64,000 bases of DNA from CAYQLY01 sp964418605 (GTDB lineage: Bacteria; Bacteroidota; Bacteroidia; Cytophagales; Cyclobacteriaceae). Position 1 is the first letter of the stretch; each line of letters opens with the position of its first letter. Of this stretch, positions 44,533-53,325 are shown piece by piece. Where the stretch lies: assembly GCA_964418605.1 (NCBI GenBank), contig CAYQLY010000001.1:124001-188000 (forward strand), given 5' to 3'. Under the pieces are notes generated by a model. The model made no database searches, had not been told where the DNA came from, and was given only the letters and a program-made list of their open reading frames with translations. Position numbers and translations under genes: made by a program.

Positions 44533-45468
44533 GTGTTCCCAGTTGCTATTATAGGAAGAAGTGAGCTTTTATATAATACAGCTCAATTATTATTGAAGTC
44601 TGGATTTAATATACCTTTAATTATTACAGCTAAAGAAGCTCCTGAATATAAAATTAAAGCTAAAGATTACCGAGAATTGGCTGATCAACTAGGGTCAAAA
44701 TTTATCCAGACTCCTATGATTAATCAACCTGATATTATTGATAAAATAAAACAAATGGGAGAGATTCCTTTAGCGGTTAGTATTAATTATTCAGGCATAA
44801 TAGCTCAAGAAGTAATTGATTTATTTCCTTTAGGAATATTAAATGCACATGGTGGAGATTTACCAAGATATAGGGGAAACGCTTGTCAAGCTTGGGCTAT
44901 TATCAATGGTGAATCTCGTATAGGTTTGTGTATTCATAAAATGATAGGTGGAGAATTGGATTCAGGTGATATTATAGCAAGAAGTTATTTTGATGTTATA
45001 GATCAAACGAGAGTCGGTGAAGTATACGACTGGATGGAAAAAGAAATTCCATTACTTATGTTTGATTCTGTTAAAAATCTTTCTAATGATTCAACTTATT
45101 ATCTTGAAAAACAATCGAAAAATCCATCAGATGCTTTACGATGTTATCCTAGAAGGCCTGAAGATGGCAAAATAAATTGGTATGATTCAAATTTAGCTAT
45201 TGTTCGATTAATTAATGCAAGTAGTGAACCTTTTTCTGGATCGTTTTGTCAATTTGAAGATAATAAATTATTAATTTGGAGAGCATCTTTACTACAAGAT
45301 GAAGAACAATATTTAGCTATTCCTGGACAAGTTTCTAAAATCAATACAGATGGAAGTGTTGAGGTTATATGTGGAAAAGGGAAAATAAAGATTTTAGAAG
45401 TAGAATATAATAACGAAAGAGATAGACCATCGAAATTTATAAATTCAATTAGAAAAAGACTTATATAG
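44533..45468 (+). CDS. Formyltransferase for amino sugar (ArnA/FMT-like)
   Basis: 311 residues with a GTG start three bases after the methyltransferase stop. The formyltransferase core NAHGGDLPRYRGN contains the catalytic Asn and His; GGELDSGDII carries the Asp. A C-terminal OB-like domain (RRPEDGKINW, then ISK-type strands) is as in FMT/ArnA N-formyltransferases. In a polysaccharide locus it would add N-formyl from 10-formyl-THF to an amino sugar such as the product of the aminotransferase at 37935. Confidence 0.85.
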   Translation: MFPVAIIGRSELLYNTAQLLLKSGFNIPLIITAKEAPEYKIKAKDYRELADQLGSKFIQTPMINQPDIIDKIKQMGEIPLAVSINYSGIIAQEVIDLFPLGILNAHGGDLPRYRGNACQAWAIINGESRIGLCIHKMIGGELDSGDIIARSYFDVIDQTRVGEVYDWMEKEIPLLMFDSVKNLSNDSTYYLEKQSKNPSDALRCYPRRPEDGKINWYDSNLAIVRLINASSEPFSGSFCQFEDNKLLIWRASLLQDEEQYLAIPGQVSKINTDGSVEVICGKGKIKILEVEYNNERDRPSKFINSIRKRLI

Positions 45469-45475
45469 TTGGAAT

Positions 45476-46612
45476 ATGAAAATTTGTACAAGATGTATTT
45501 ATGATAGTAGAGTTCCCAAAATTTCATTTGATGAAAATGGAATTTGTAATTATTGTAAATTATCGGATTCTCTTAAAGATCAATATCAGACAGGCTCTGA
45601 AGAAGGTGAAAAAAACTTTCTAAAAATCGTAGAGCAAATTAAAAAAGATGGAAAAGGAAAAAAATATGATTGTGTTGTGGGAGTTAGTGGAGGTGTGGAT
45701 TCGTCTTATATGATACATTATTGTGTAGAGTTAGGATTACGCCCAATAGCTGTGCATTATGATAATACATGGAATTCTTCTATCGCTACTGAAAATATAC
45801 GTAAAACTTTATCGAAACTTAATATCGATTTATACACACACGTAGTTGATAATAAAGAATCGGATGATATTTTTAAAAGTTTCTTTTTTGCTGGAGTTCC
45901 AGAAATAGATGCACCTACTGATTTGGGTTTTGCAGAAACACATTATAGAGTTGCATCTAAATATAAGATTAAATATATATTAGAAGGGCATTCGTTTATG
46001 CAAGAGGGTGTTTCTCCACTTAGTACTATGTATTTTGATGGAATGTATATAAAAGATATTCATAAAAAATTTGGTAAACTTAAAATGAGAAGTTATCCTT
46101 TAATGGATTTTAAATCCTTTATGAAGTGGACTTTATTCAAAAGAATAAAAAAAATTAGACCCTATTGGTATATTAATTATACAAAAGCAGAAGCTATAAA
46201 ACTTTTACAAGAAAAATATGATTGGCAATACTATGGAGGCCATCATCTTGAAAATAGGATGTCAGCATTTATGCATAGCTATTATCTTCCTCAAAAATTT
46301 AAAATAGACCAACGCAATAATTCGCTTTCTGCATTGGCTCGGAATGGATTTATAACAAGAGAAGAAGCATTAAGGATATATAGCGAGCCCCCACATATGG
46401 AATCTGAATTAGTAGCCTATTTCAAAAAAAGGTTAGATTTTTCAGATCAGGAGTTTGAAGAAATTATGAGTAGGCCTCCTAAATCGTACCGCGATTATAA
46501 AACATATAAAAAACGATTTGAAAGACTCAGACCTCTTTTCTATATTTTAGCCAAAGCTAACTTAGTACCTATGAGTTTTTATATTAAGTATACATCTAAA
46601 TCAGAGATGTAA
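45476..46612 (+). CDS. wbpG: N-acetyl sugar amidotransferase, WbpG/WbuX-like
   Basis: 378 residues. Zinc-like CxxC pairs C4/C7 and C24/C27, then the ATP pyrophosphatase loop SGGVDSS (71-77). This is the synthetase of the trio that turns an acetamido group into an acetamidino group using ammonia from a HisH/HisF-like pair. The last base overlaps the start of the next gene (ATGA-type, 46612). The HisH and HisF paralogues follow immediately, which fixes the assignment. Confidence 0.9.
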   Translation: MKICTRCIYDSRVPKISFDENGICNYCKLSDSLKDQYQTGSEEGEKNFLKIVEQIKKDGKGKKYDCVVGVSGGVDSSYMIHYCVELGLRPIAVHYDNTWNSSIATENIRKTLSKLNIDLYTHVVDNKESDDIFKSFFFAGVPEIDAPTDLGFAETHYRVASKYKIKYILEGHSFMQEGVSPLSTMYFDGMYIKDIHKKFGKLKMRSYPLMDFKSFMKWTLFKRIKKIRPYWYINYTKAEAIKLLQEKYDWQYYGGHHLENRMSAFMHSYYLPQKFKIDQRNNSLSALARNGFITREEALRIYSEPPHMESELVAYFKKRLDFSDQEFEEIMSRPPKSYRDYKTYKKRFERLRPLFYILAKANLVPMSFYIKYTSKSEM

Positions 46613-47232
46613 TGAAGCCAATTGTTATTGTAGATTATGGAATTGGAAATTTAGGATCCATCCTAAATATGTTTAAGCGAGTAGGAGCGAATTCTATTAT
46701 TACTTCTAATTTGCAACAAATTAAAGATGCAGAAAAACTCTTGTTGCCAGGAGTAGGTGCATTTGATACAGCTATGCAACGTATATTGGATATGAATTTC
46801 CTAGATGTATTAAATAAAAAAGCACATGAAGATAAAATCCCTATTTTAGGTATTTGTTTGGGTATGCAACTTTTAACTGAAGCGAGTGAAGAAGGAAAAT
46901 TGCCTGGATTAGGGTGGATACCTGCTAAAACCCATGCGTTTAAATCGCAAATTCCAGATCATTTAAAAATTCCACATATGGGATGGAATTTAGTTAAGCA
47001 AAGCAATCAAAGTCTTTTAACAGAAAATTTTGAATCTGATACTAGTTTTTATTTTGTTCATTCTTACTATGTAAAATGTTTAAAAGAAGAAAATTCTATT
47101 TTAAAAACCAACTATGGAATAGAATTTGACTCGGCTATTCAAAAAGACAATATCATGGGCGCACAATTCCATCCTGAAAAAAGCCATAAATTTGGTATGA
47201 AACTTTTTGATAACTTTAATAAATTATTTTAG
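46612..47232 (+). CDS. hisH: HisH-like glutamine amidotransferase of amidino-sugar synthesis
   Basis: 206 residues, normal HisH length. VDYGIGNLGSI, LPGVGAFDTAM, nucleophile motif GICLGMQLL, PHMGWN and the catalytic QFHPEKS are all present. With no other histidine genes nearby and WbpG in front, it probably feeds ammonia to the amidotransferase through the HisF-like partner rather than making imidazole glycerol phosphate. Confidence 0.92.
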   Translation: MKPIVIVDYGIGNLGSILNMFKRVGANSIITSNLQQIKDAEKLLLPGVGAFDTAMQRILDMNFLDVLNKKAHEDKIPILGICLGMQLLTEASEEGKLPGLGWIPAKTHAFKSQIPDHLKIPHMGWNLVKQSNQSLLTENFESDTSFYFVHSYYVKCLKEENSILKTNYGIEFDSAIQKDNIMGAQFHPEKSHKFGMKLFDNFNKLF

Positions 47233-47236
47233 CTAT

Positions 47237-47244
47237 TACTTTTG
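47237..47244 (+). promoter_or_regulatory. -7-like box ahead of the hisF-like gene
   Basis: TACTTTTG, a full TAnnTTTG match, ends seven bases before the ATG at 47252. It may give an internal start of transcription, and it supports that ATG over an earlier one at 47207. No -33 box was confirmed. Confidence 0.35.
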
Positions 47245-47251
47245 CATAGAT

Positions 47252-48013
47252 ATGCTTAAAACACGTGTCATTCCTTGTCTTTTATTACAAAACGAAAGTT
47301 TAGTTAAAACAATTAAGTTTGATAAATATAGTTATATTGGAGATCCAATTAATACCGTTCGTATTTTTAATGAACTGGAAGTAGAGGAATTGATTTTTTT
47401 AGATATTGCAGCTACTAGAGAAAATAGAAAACCTAATTTTGATTTATTGGCAGATATAGCTAATGAGTGTTTTATGCCTTTGGCTTATGGCGGTGGTATT
47501 AAAAATTCAGAAGACGCTAAAAAAATATTATCTATTGGGCTAGAAAAAATAGCCATTAATTCTTATGCTCTTGAAAATCCATCTTTTATTACTGAGTTAG
47601 CTAATTTATCAGGTAGTCAAAGTGTGATTGTATCGATTGATGCAAAGAAAAATTTTTGGGATAAATATGAAGTTTATACATATGGAGGTAAGAAAAAACA
47701 TAAGTTAGATCCTGTTGAGTGGGCTAAAGAGGTGGAAGAAAGAGGTGCTGGTGAATTATTAATCACTTCAATAGATAAAGAGGGAACATGGTCTGGATAT
47801 GATTTAGAATTAATTAGCAAAATAACTTCAGTTGTCAAAATTCCTGTAATTGCACATGGAGGTGCAGGAAAGATAGAGCATATTGGCGAAGCAGTAAAAA
47901 AGGCAGGTGCATCTGCTGTTGCTTTGGGAAACATGGTGGTTTATCAAGGGAAAGATTTAGGAGTACTGGTGAACTTTCCAGATAAAAAATTGCTTATTAA
48001 TAATTTAAATTAA
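47252..48013 (+). CDS. hisF: HisF-like cyclase subunit of amidino-sugar synthesis
   Basis: 253 residues from the ATG at 47252 (MLKTRVIPCLLLQNESLVKT). The open frame to 47207 overlaps hisH and is unlike HisF. The TIM-barrel has PCLLLQNESLVKTIKF, AYGGGIKNSEDAKKIL, IVSIDAKKN and VIAHGGAGKIEH. HisF-family active-site Asp residues are retained in D-to-I strands (FLDIA, SIDAK). It works with the hisH product as ammonia channel partner for WbpG. Confidence 0.92.
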   Translation: MLKTRVIPCLLLQNESLVKTIKFDKYSYIGDPINTVRIFNELEVEELIFLDIAATRENRKPNFDLLADIANECFMPLAYGGGIKNSEDAKKILSIGLEKIAINSYALENPSFITELANLSGSQSVIVSIDAKKNFWDKYEVYTYGGKKKHKLDPVEWAKEVEERGAGELLITSIDKEGTWSGYDLELISKITSVVKIPVIAHGGAGKIEHIGEAVKKAGASAVALGNMVVYQGKDLGVLVNFPDKKLLINNLN

Positions 48014-48030
48014 CTATAACTAACTATTTT

Positions 48031-49200
48031 ATGAAAGTAGCCTGTATTGGCAATATGAATAATAATTTTTTTAATCTCGTTAGATATTTAAGAGATAATC
48101 ATATTGATGCCGAGTTATTATTATTTAATAATGATTTTGATCATTTCCATCCCTCGGCTGATTCTTATAATGATGAGTATAAATTATATACTAAGCAGCT
48201 TTCATGGGGCGATCGACGAAGTTTTATAATGTTGAGTAGAAAAAAAATAGTAGAAGATTTAAAAGGTTATGATTTTATTATTGGTTGTGGGCTAGCTCCT
48301 GCCTTTTTGAGGAAAGCAGGTCGCTCTTTAGATATTTTTGTACCTTATGGAGCTGATATATATGATATACCCTTTTTTAAAATAACAAATTTTAAAAGGC
48401 TAATAGTCTCAATATTTGTTTCTCGCGCTCAAAGGTTAGGAATTGTAAATAGTAGATTTATTAATTCTTTCTCAACTAATCCAGAATTAGAGGATCTTTT
48501 TTTGTCTCTTAAAATTAAAGCAAAAAGATTATATTCTGGTGTCCCTATGGTTTATTTACCCCAGTATACCGATTCTAATATTAAAAAATATTCAAGCGAA
48601 TATTCTAGTAGATTTAATCTAATTAGAAAAAATAATGACTTTGTTGTTTTTCATCAATCACGACTGATATGGAAAAATATACCTAACCCATTGAGTTATA
48701 AAGGTAATGATAAAATTATAAAGGGATTTGCTGATTTTGTGAAAGCTAATAAAAGTATTAAATCGTGTTTGATACTTTTTGAGTATGGAAGCGATGTCGC
48801 TGAAACTAAAAAACTTATTCAGGATTTAAATATTGAAAATCATATTCAATGGTTTCCTAAACTATCTAGAAAAGATATTATGTCTGGTCTTTATTGTGCC
48901 GATATTTGTGTAGGTGAGCTAGGGATGAGTTGGCTAACTTATGGGGTAGTATATGAAGCATTAACAATGTCCAAGCCTTTTATGGGATATAGAGAAGATC
49001 ATTTGTATACTGATTTTTATAAAGAGCTTTATCCTATGATTAATGTATTTTCTGAAACAGATGTTGCAAATTCTTTTTTTGATTATATAAATAATAAGGT
49101 AAAATATGAGGCTATTGGATCAGAGGGGCATAAATGGCTAAAGACATATGCAATCGATAATTCGATAAAAGAATATATACGTATTATATCTGAGAAATAG
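48031..49200 (+). CDS. Glycosyltransferase, GT4-like
   Basis: 389 residues, GT-B shape: N-terminal CIGNMNNNFFNLVRYLRDN and a C-terminal half with HIQWFPKLSRKDIMSGLYCA and VYEALTMSKPFMGYRED, the E-x7-E-like segment of retaining GT4 enzymes. It adds a sugar to the lipid-linked repeat unit at the cytoplasmic face. It is 17 bases after the hisF-like gene. Confidence 0.8.
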   Translation: MKVACIGNMNNNFFNLVRYLRDNHIDAELLLFNNDFDHFHPSADSYNDEYKLYTKQLSWGDRRSFIMLSRKKIVEDLKGYDFIIGCGLAPAFLRKAGRSLDIFVPYGADIYDIPFFKITNFKRLIVSIFVSRAQRLGIVNSRFINSFSTNPELEDLFLSLKIKAKRLYSGVPMVYLPQYTDSNIKKYSSEYSSRFNLIRKNNDFVVFHQSRLIWKNIPNPLSYKGNDKIIKGFADFVKANKSIKSCLILFEYGSDVAETKKLIQDLNIENHIQWFPKLSRKDIMSGLYCADICVGELGMSWLTYGVVYEALTMSKPFMGYREDHLYTDFYKELYPMINVFSETDVANSFFDYINNKVKYEAIGSEGHKWLKTYAIDNSIKEYIRIISEK

Positions 49201-49209
49201 GTTTAATTA

Positions 49210-50541
49210 ATGTCTTTATTTAAAAGTAGTTTATTTAAAAAAGCAGTAGGAGATAGTGGATTTTATTTCTTGTCTCAATCAGGTGTTAAAATAGTCAATA
49301 TTTTAATAATTCCTTTTTTAATACGGATTATTTCAGTAGAAGAATATGGTCAGTATGAGTTTTTCCTTATTTCTACAGGACTTCTTACTACTTTAGTAGG
49401 ACTAGGAATGGATTCAGGTATAGCTGTTTTTATAGTAGATAAAGAGTGTGAAAGACATTTAGTTGATTATCTTTTTACGAGGTCTTTATTTATAAGTGTA
49501 ATTCTTATTTTTTTTCTTTGGTTGGTTGGATATATCTTTTTTTATTTTTTTTTATCTTATTTATTCTCTTCTTTATTATTATTTCATCTCACCTTTCTTT
49601 ATTTGTTATTTACTTATTTTACTTATATTGTTTTTAATTTTGTTCGTTGGTTAGGAAAAGCTAAACAAGCTGCTTTAATAAGTTTTTTTGGTACAGTATT
49701 TGGAGTAGGCCTTGGTTTTTTATTAGTAAGCAAAGAAGCAAATATTCATAATTATATTTTGGGATTAGTTTTAGGGAATGGAATAGGGTTTTTGATTAGT
49801 ATTATTATTGCTTGGAAGTTTTTAGTTTTTAGGAAAAAATATTTTTATTATTCAATTAAATTAGTTGAATATATAAGATTATCTCTTCCTTTTGTCCCCA
49901 GTTATTTAGCTAATAATTTAATGATTATGTTAGATCGAATTATCATTCTATCGTTAATTGGTAAATATGCACTTGGAATTTATGCTATTGCTTCACGACT
50001 TGCTCAGATCCCTAATTTTTTATTGAGTGTAGTTGCTAAAGGCTTCCAACCTGTTTTATTTGCCAACTATCAAACGCCTGAAGGAGCTCGTCTAAATAAA
50101 AAGATATATAATTTATTTGTATTCTTTCTATTGCCTACTTTTTTATTTCTTTTATTTTTTTCATCCCCATTGGTGCGGTTGTTTGGAGGTGAAAAATATA
50201 TAAAAGCAATACCTTTATTACCATATGTATCCATGTCATCTATTATTATAAGTATAATTGGTATTACAGGTATTGGTTATCTTGCTAAGAAAAAAACATA
50301 TTATGTTACATTTATTATATTTTTTATTGTTTTATTAAATGCATTAATTAATTACTGCATGGTTTTTTATTTTGGAATAAAAGGGGTGGCTGTAGGAGGT
50401 ATGTTAGCAATTTGTATAGGTTCTTTGCTTTATATTTATTTTTCAGAAAGACTTTATTCTTTTGATTTAAAATTAAGGTGGGCTATTATTGTTTATTTGC
50501 TTATAATTATTATTTCTTTTAATGATTTGCTATTCAATTAA
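49210..50541 (+). CDS. wzx: Polysaccharide flippase, Wzx type
   Basis: 443 residues, about 12 membrane helices. FYFLSQSGVKIVNILIIPFL, RIISVEEYGQYEF and the middle SLPFVPSYLANNLMIMLDRI are typical of MATE-like polysaccharide flippases. It moves the lipid-linked repeat across the inner membrane. It is followed by a membrane polymerase-like gene. Confidence 0.88.
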   Translation: MSLFKSSLFKKAVGDSGFYFLSQSGVKIVNILIIPFLIRIISVEEYGQYEFFLISTGLLTTLVGLGMDSGIAVFIVDKECERHLVDYLFTRSLFISVILIFFLWLVGYIFFYFFLSYLFSSLLLFHLTFLYLLFTYFTYIVFNFVRWLGKAKQAALISFFGTVFGVGLGFLLVSKEANIHNYILGLVLGNGIGFLISIIIAWKFLVFRKKYFYYSIKLVEYIRLSLPFVPSYLANNLMIMLDRIIILSLIGKYALGIYAIASRLAQIPNFLLSVVAKGFQPVLFANYQTPEGARLNKKIYNLFVFFLLPTFLFLLFFSSPLVRLFGGEKYIKAIPLLPYVSMSSIIISIIGITGIGYLAKKKTYYVTFIIFFIVLLNALINYCMVFYFGIKGVAVGGMLAICIGSLLYIYFSERLYSFDLKLRWAIIVYLLIIIISFNDLLFN

Positions 50542-50611
50542 AAAGGTCTATTGTGATAGTGAGATAAGAATAGTGTTAGTTTTAAATTTAGTTAGTAATC
50601 TGCATTTTAAT

Positions 50612-50619
50612 TAAATTTG
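50612..50619 (+). promoter_or_regulatory. -7-like box upstream of wzy-like gene
   Basis: TAAATTTG matches TAnnTTTG, 13 bases before the ATG at 50633. No clear TTTG -33 box. Confidence 0.35.
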
Positions 50620-50632
50620 GAATGTATGTTAA

Positions 50633-52195
50633 ATGTCCTTTTACTATATTTCAATTATAGCAACTAAAATGAAAATCAAGATAGATTATTTCTTACTACT
50701 TTTTATAGCACTTTATAGTATTTCTCAAGGATTGCAAATTCCTTATTTTCAGTGGGTGTTTTGTTTGATTGGTTTTTGTATCTTTTTTTGGGTTCTTTAT
50801 TTTAAGCATGTAGAGATGCAGTTGAAGGTGCTTCTCACATTATCTTTTTTTGATAGTGAATATTTTCTTTTTTGTTTGCCGTTACTTATTTTATCTAAAA
50901 TCATATTAGAGCAGTTTAGTGGTAAGCATGTGTTTAAAGTTAATCAGACTACACTTATGGTGGTGATTTTATTTATGTATGTGCTTAGTATTTCCATTGT
51001 TGTTAACTTTATAGATTTTTCTTTGTTTTCACTATGTTTAGGAATAGTTGTTTTTTTTATTATACTCTGTCCATTGATTTATTTTTCTTACTTTCAGTAT
51101 ACAGAAGATTTAATTAACCGTGTTTTTCTTTTTTTTAAAAAAATTATTTTATTGCAAGCGGTTATTGTTATAGTCCAGTTTTTAAAATATTCTAACTTTG
51201 CTATTGGTGATTGGGGCAAGGGAACAACTGGTGGAACTGATAAAATGGGTTTGCTTTTTCTTTTATCTATTTTGCCTTTTATTATTTTACCTCTTATAGA
51301 AAAGAAAAAAAAACTTTTGTCTTTGTTTAGTATAAAAAGTTTAGCATTAGGTATCATAATAGTTAGTATAGTTTATTTTTTAGACATAAAGGCTACTTTT
51401 TTTTCTATTATTTTAGGAGGTATTGTGTTTTTATTTCTTGTTTTTTTAAAGATTATAATAAATAGAGTTAAAGATGTGCCTTTTTATAAGATGTATCTTG
51501 TTGTTTTTTTTACTCTGTTTTTTTCGATTTTTATTCCGTTTTTTGCAAATCAATATTTTTCAATTGTTTTTAAAAAAAATCATTATACTTTATATAATCA
51601 ATTGGGGAGATATATTGGTAAGAATGAAAAAACATCTCAAAAATTTATTCTTTATAAACATATTTATGTTGATATGTTTTATGATTATCCTCTGGTTTGG
51701 ACATTTGGAACAGGATTTGGTAAGTTAGGGGGCAAGGCATCTAATTCGTTAGCTTATGATGTGTTATATAAAGAGCATGATGCTAAGAAACTTCCTTCGT
51801 TTATTCCTTCATACTCATCTCAGTGGACTAAAAAATACATGACCGGTCTTTTTACTAAAGATATAGCAGATCATATAAAATGGGCATCTTCCATACTCTC
51901 TATGCCATTTGCCGGTATGATTACACTAAAGGCAGAGTTTGGTCTACTGGGTTTATTATTTTGGGTGAGTATATTTTTTTATATAGCTTATCGTGTATTT
52001 AATAAGTCTAGAAATTTTCAGTATATGCATTTGAGGGGTTTGGGAGCTGTTTTATCTATTTATTGTATAGCTTTTTTGTTTTTAATGGTTTTTGATAACT
52101 GGCAAGAAACACCACAGTTTATATTGCCATTTATATTGTTTGTAGCTGTTTTTTTAAGTTATAATAAAAACGTGATTGAGCATAATCATAAATAG
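50633..52195 (+). CDS. Polysaccharide polymerase-like membrane protein (Wzy type)
   Basis: 520 residues, about 11 membrane helices and a periplasmic loop of about 100 residues near 310-410. An ATG at 50669 is an alternative start. Wzy/WaaL proteins share little sequence; placement directly after wzx and the topology support the role of O-antigen polymerase. A TAAATTTG box (50612-50619) precedes the gene. Confidence 0.7.
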   Translation: MSFYYISIIATKMKIKIDYFLLLFIALYSISQGLQIPYFQWVFCLIGFCIFFWVLYFKHVEMQLKVLLTLSFFDSEYFLFCLPLLILSKIILEQFSGKHVFKVNQTTLMVVILFMYVLSISIVVNFIDFSLFSLCLGIVVFFIILCPLIYFSYFQYTEDLINRVFLFFKKIILLQAVIVIVQFLKYSNFAIGDWGKGTTGGTDKMGLLFLLSILPFIILPLIEKKKKLLSLFSIKSLALGIIIVSIVYFLDIKATFFSIILGGIVFLFLVFLKIIINRVKDVPFYKMYLVVFFTLFFSIFIPFFANQYFSIVFKKNHYTLYNQLGRYIGKNEKTSQKFILYKHIYVDMFYDYPLVWTFGTGFGKLGGKASNSLAYDVLYKEHDAKKLPSFIPSYSSQWTKKYMTGLFTKDIADHIKWASSILSMPFAGMITLKAEFGLLGLLFWVSIFFYIAYRVFNKSRNFQYMHLRGLGAVLSIYCIAFLFLMVFDNWQETPQFILPFILFVAVFLSYNKNVIEHNHK

Positions 52196-52311
52196 TCTTT
52201 ATTAGTTAACTTTTTACTTAAGCCCCCAAAATAGATTTATAGCTCATTTGTGTTTCGATTAATGAATGAAAAGATTTTATATAAAAAAATGCTAAAAACT
52301 TAATAATTGTC

Positions 52312-52319
52312 TAAATTTG
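52312..52319 (+). promoter_or_regulatory. Candidate promoter ahead of glycosyltransferase gene
   Basis: TAAATTTG at 25 bases before the ATG at 52345, in a 149-base spacer after the polymerase gene. A -33 match is weak. It is a plausible start for the second half of the polysaccharide operon. Confidence 0.4.
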
Positions 52320-52344
52320 TCTTTTATTAGTTTTTTATCTTTTA

Positions 52345-53325
52345 ATGAAAGTTTTACATATTACTAATGCTTATCCTACTGAAAAGTATCCAACCTATGG
52401 AGTTTTCATTAAAGAGCAGGTTCAGTCTTTAGTGAAGAATGGTGTTTTATGTGAAATACTCTTTGTAAATGGAAGAGAAAAAGGTTATCTTGCCTATTTA
52501 AAATCAATTTACAAACTAAGAAGAATCTCTAAAAAATTTGATTTAATTCATTGTCATCATGCCTACTCAGCTTACACCTTTGTATTAAGCTGTGTTAAAA
52601 AACCATTTATCGTTTCTTTTTTAAGTCCCAAAAATTGGGAAGTAAAAAAAGGAATTATACATAGGTATTTTTATAGTCAAATTTTGAAAAAGTGTGCTGG
52701 TTTTATAGTAAAGGATGATCCTACTATTAATACTAGAAATGCAAAAGGATATTATCTTCCCAATGGTGTTGATTTGGATTTTTTTAAACCAATTGAAAAA
52801 AAAAATGCTTTTAATCATATTGCCATAGTTCCAGCTACGTATATATTATTTGTATCCAATGGAGATGGAATAAAAAGACCAGAAAAGAGATACTCTCTTT
52901 TTAAGGCCACTGTTGAGTTGGTAAATAAGAAATATAATTTAAATGCAGTTGAACTTATTTTGACTAATGTGGAGCGAAGTAAGGTGCCTTATTATTTTAA
53001 TGCTGCTTCTGTACATCTACTAACATCTGATGTGGAAGGTTCTCCTAATTCTGTAAAAGAGTCATTGGCTTGTAATATTCCAGTTGTATCTACTGATGTG
53101 GGCAATGTAAAAGAATTAATATCGAGTGTTACTGGTTGTTATATTAGTCCTGTAAATGATTCTGACATATTATCTGATTTAGTTTATAAAGCAATTCAAT
53201 TATCATCTATTAAGGGGAGAGAGTCTTTAATAAATAATAAATTAGATATGGATAGTGTCTCTCATCGATTAATTTCTATTTATAAAAAAATTTTAGATAA
53301 AAAATTATTTAGTGAAAAAAAATAA
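52345..53325 (+). CDS. Glycosyltransferase, GT4 family
   Basis: 326 residues. VLHITNAYPTEKYPTYGVFI, HCHHAYSAY, LPNGVDLDFFKP and the C-terminal DVEGSPNSVKESLACNIPVV with the E-x7-E type segment are classic GT4. It transfers a sugar from a nucleotide donor to the growing unit. Its end overlaps the next gene by 14 bases. Confidence 0.9.
   Translation: MKVLHITNAYPTEKYPTYGVFIKEQVQSLVKNGVLCEILFVNGREKGYLAYLKSIYKLRRISKKFDLIHCHHAYSAYTFVLSCVKKPFIVSFLSPKNWEVKKGIIHRYFYSQILKKCAGFIVKDDPTINTRNAKGYYLPNGVDLDFFKPIEKKNAFNHIAIVPATYILFVSNGDGIKRPEKRYSLFKATVELVNKKYNLNAVELILTNVERSKVPYYFNAASVHLLTSDVEGSPNSVKESLACNIPVVSTDVGNVKELISSVTGCYISPVNDSDILSDLVYKAIQLSSIKGRESLINNKLDMDSVSHRLISIYKKILDKKLFSEKK

Noticed and set aside
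47207..47251. Longer start for the hisF-like gene
   Set aside because: It overlaps hisH and the extra residues are not like HisF; the ATG at 47252 gives the normal N-terminus.
46612..48013. Histidine biosynthesis genes
   Set aside because: HisH/HisF-like genes sit behind WbpG and no other his gene is near, so amidino-sugar synthesis is more likely.
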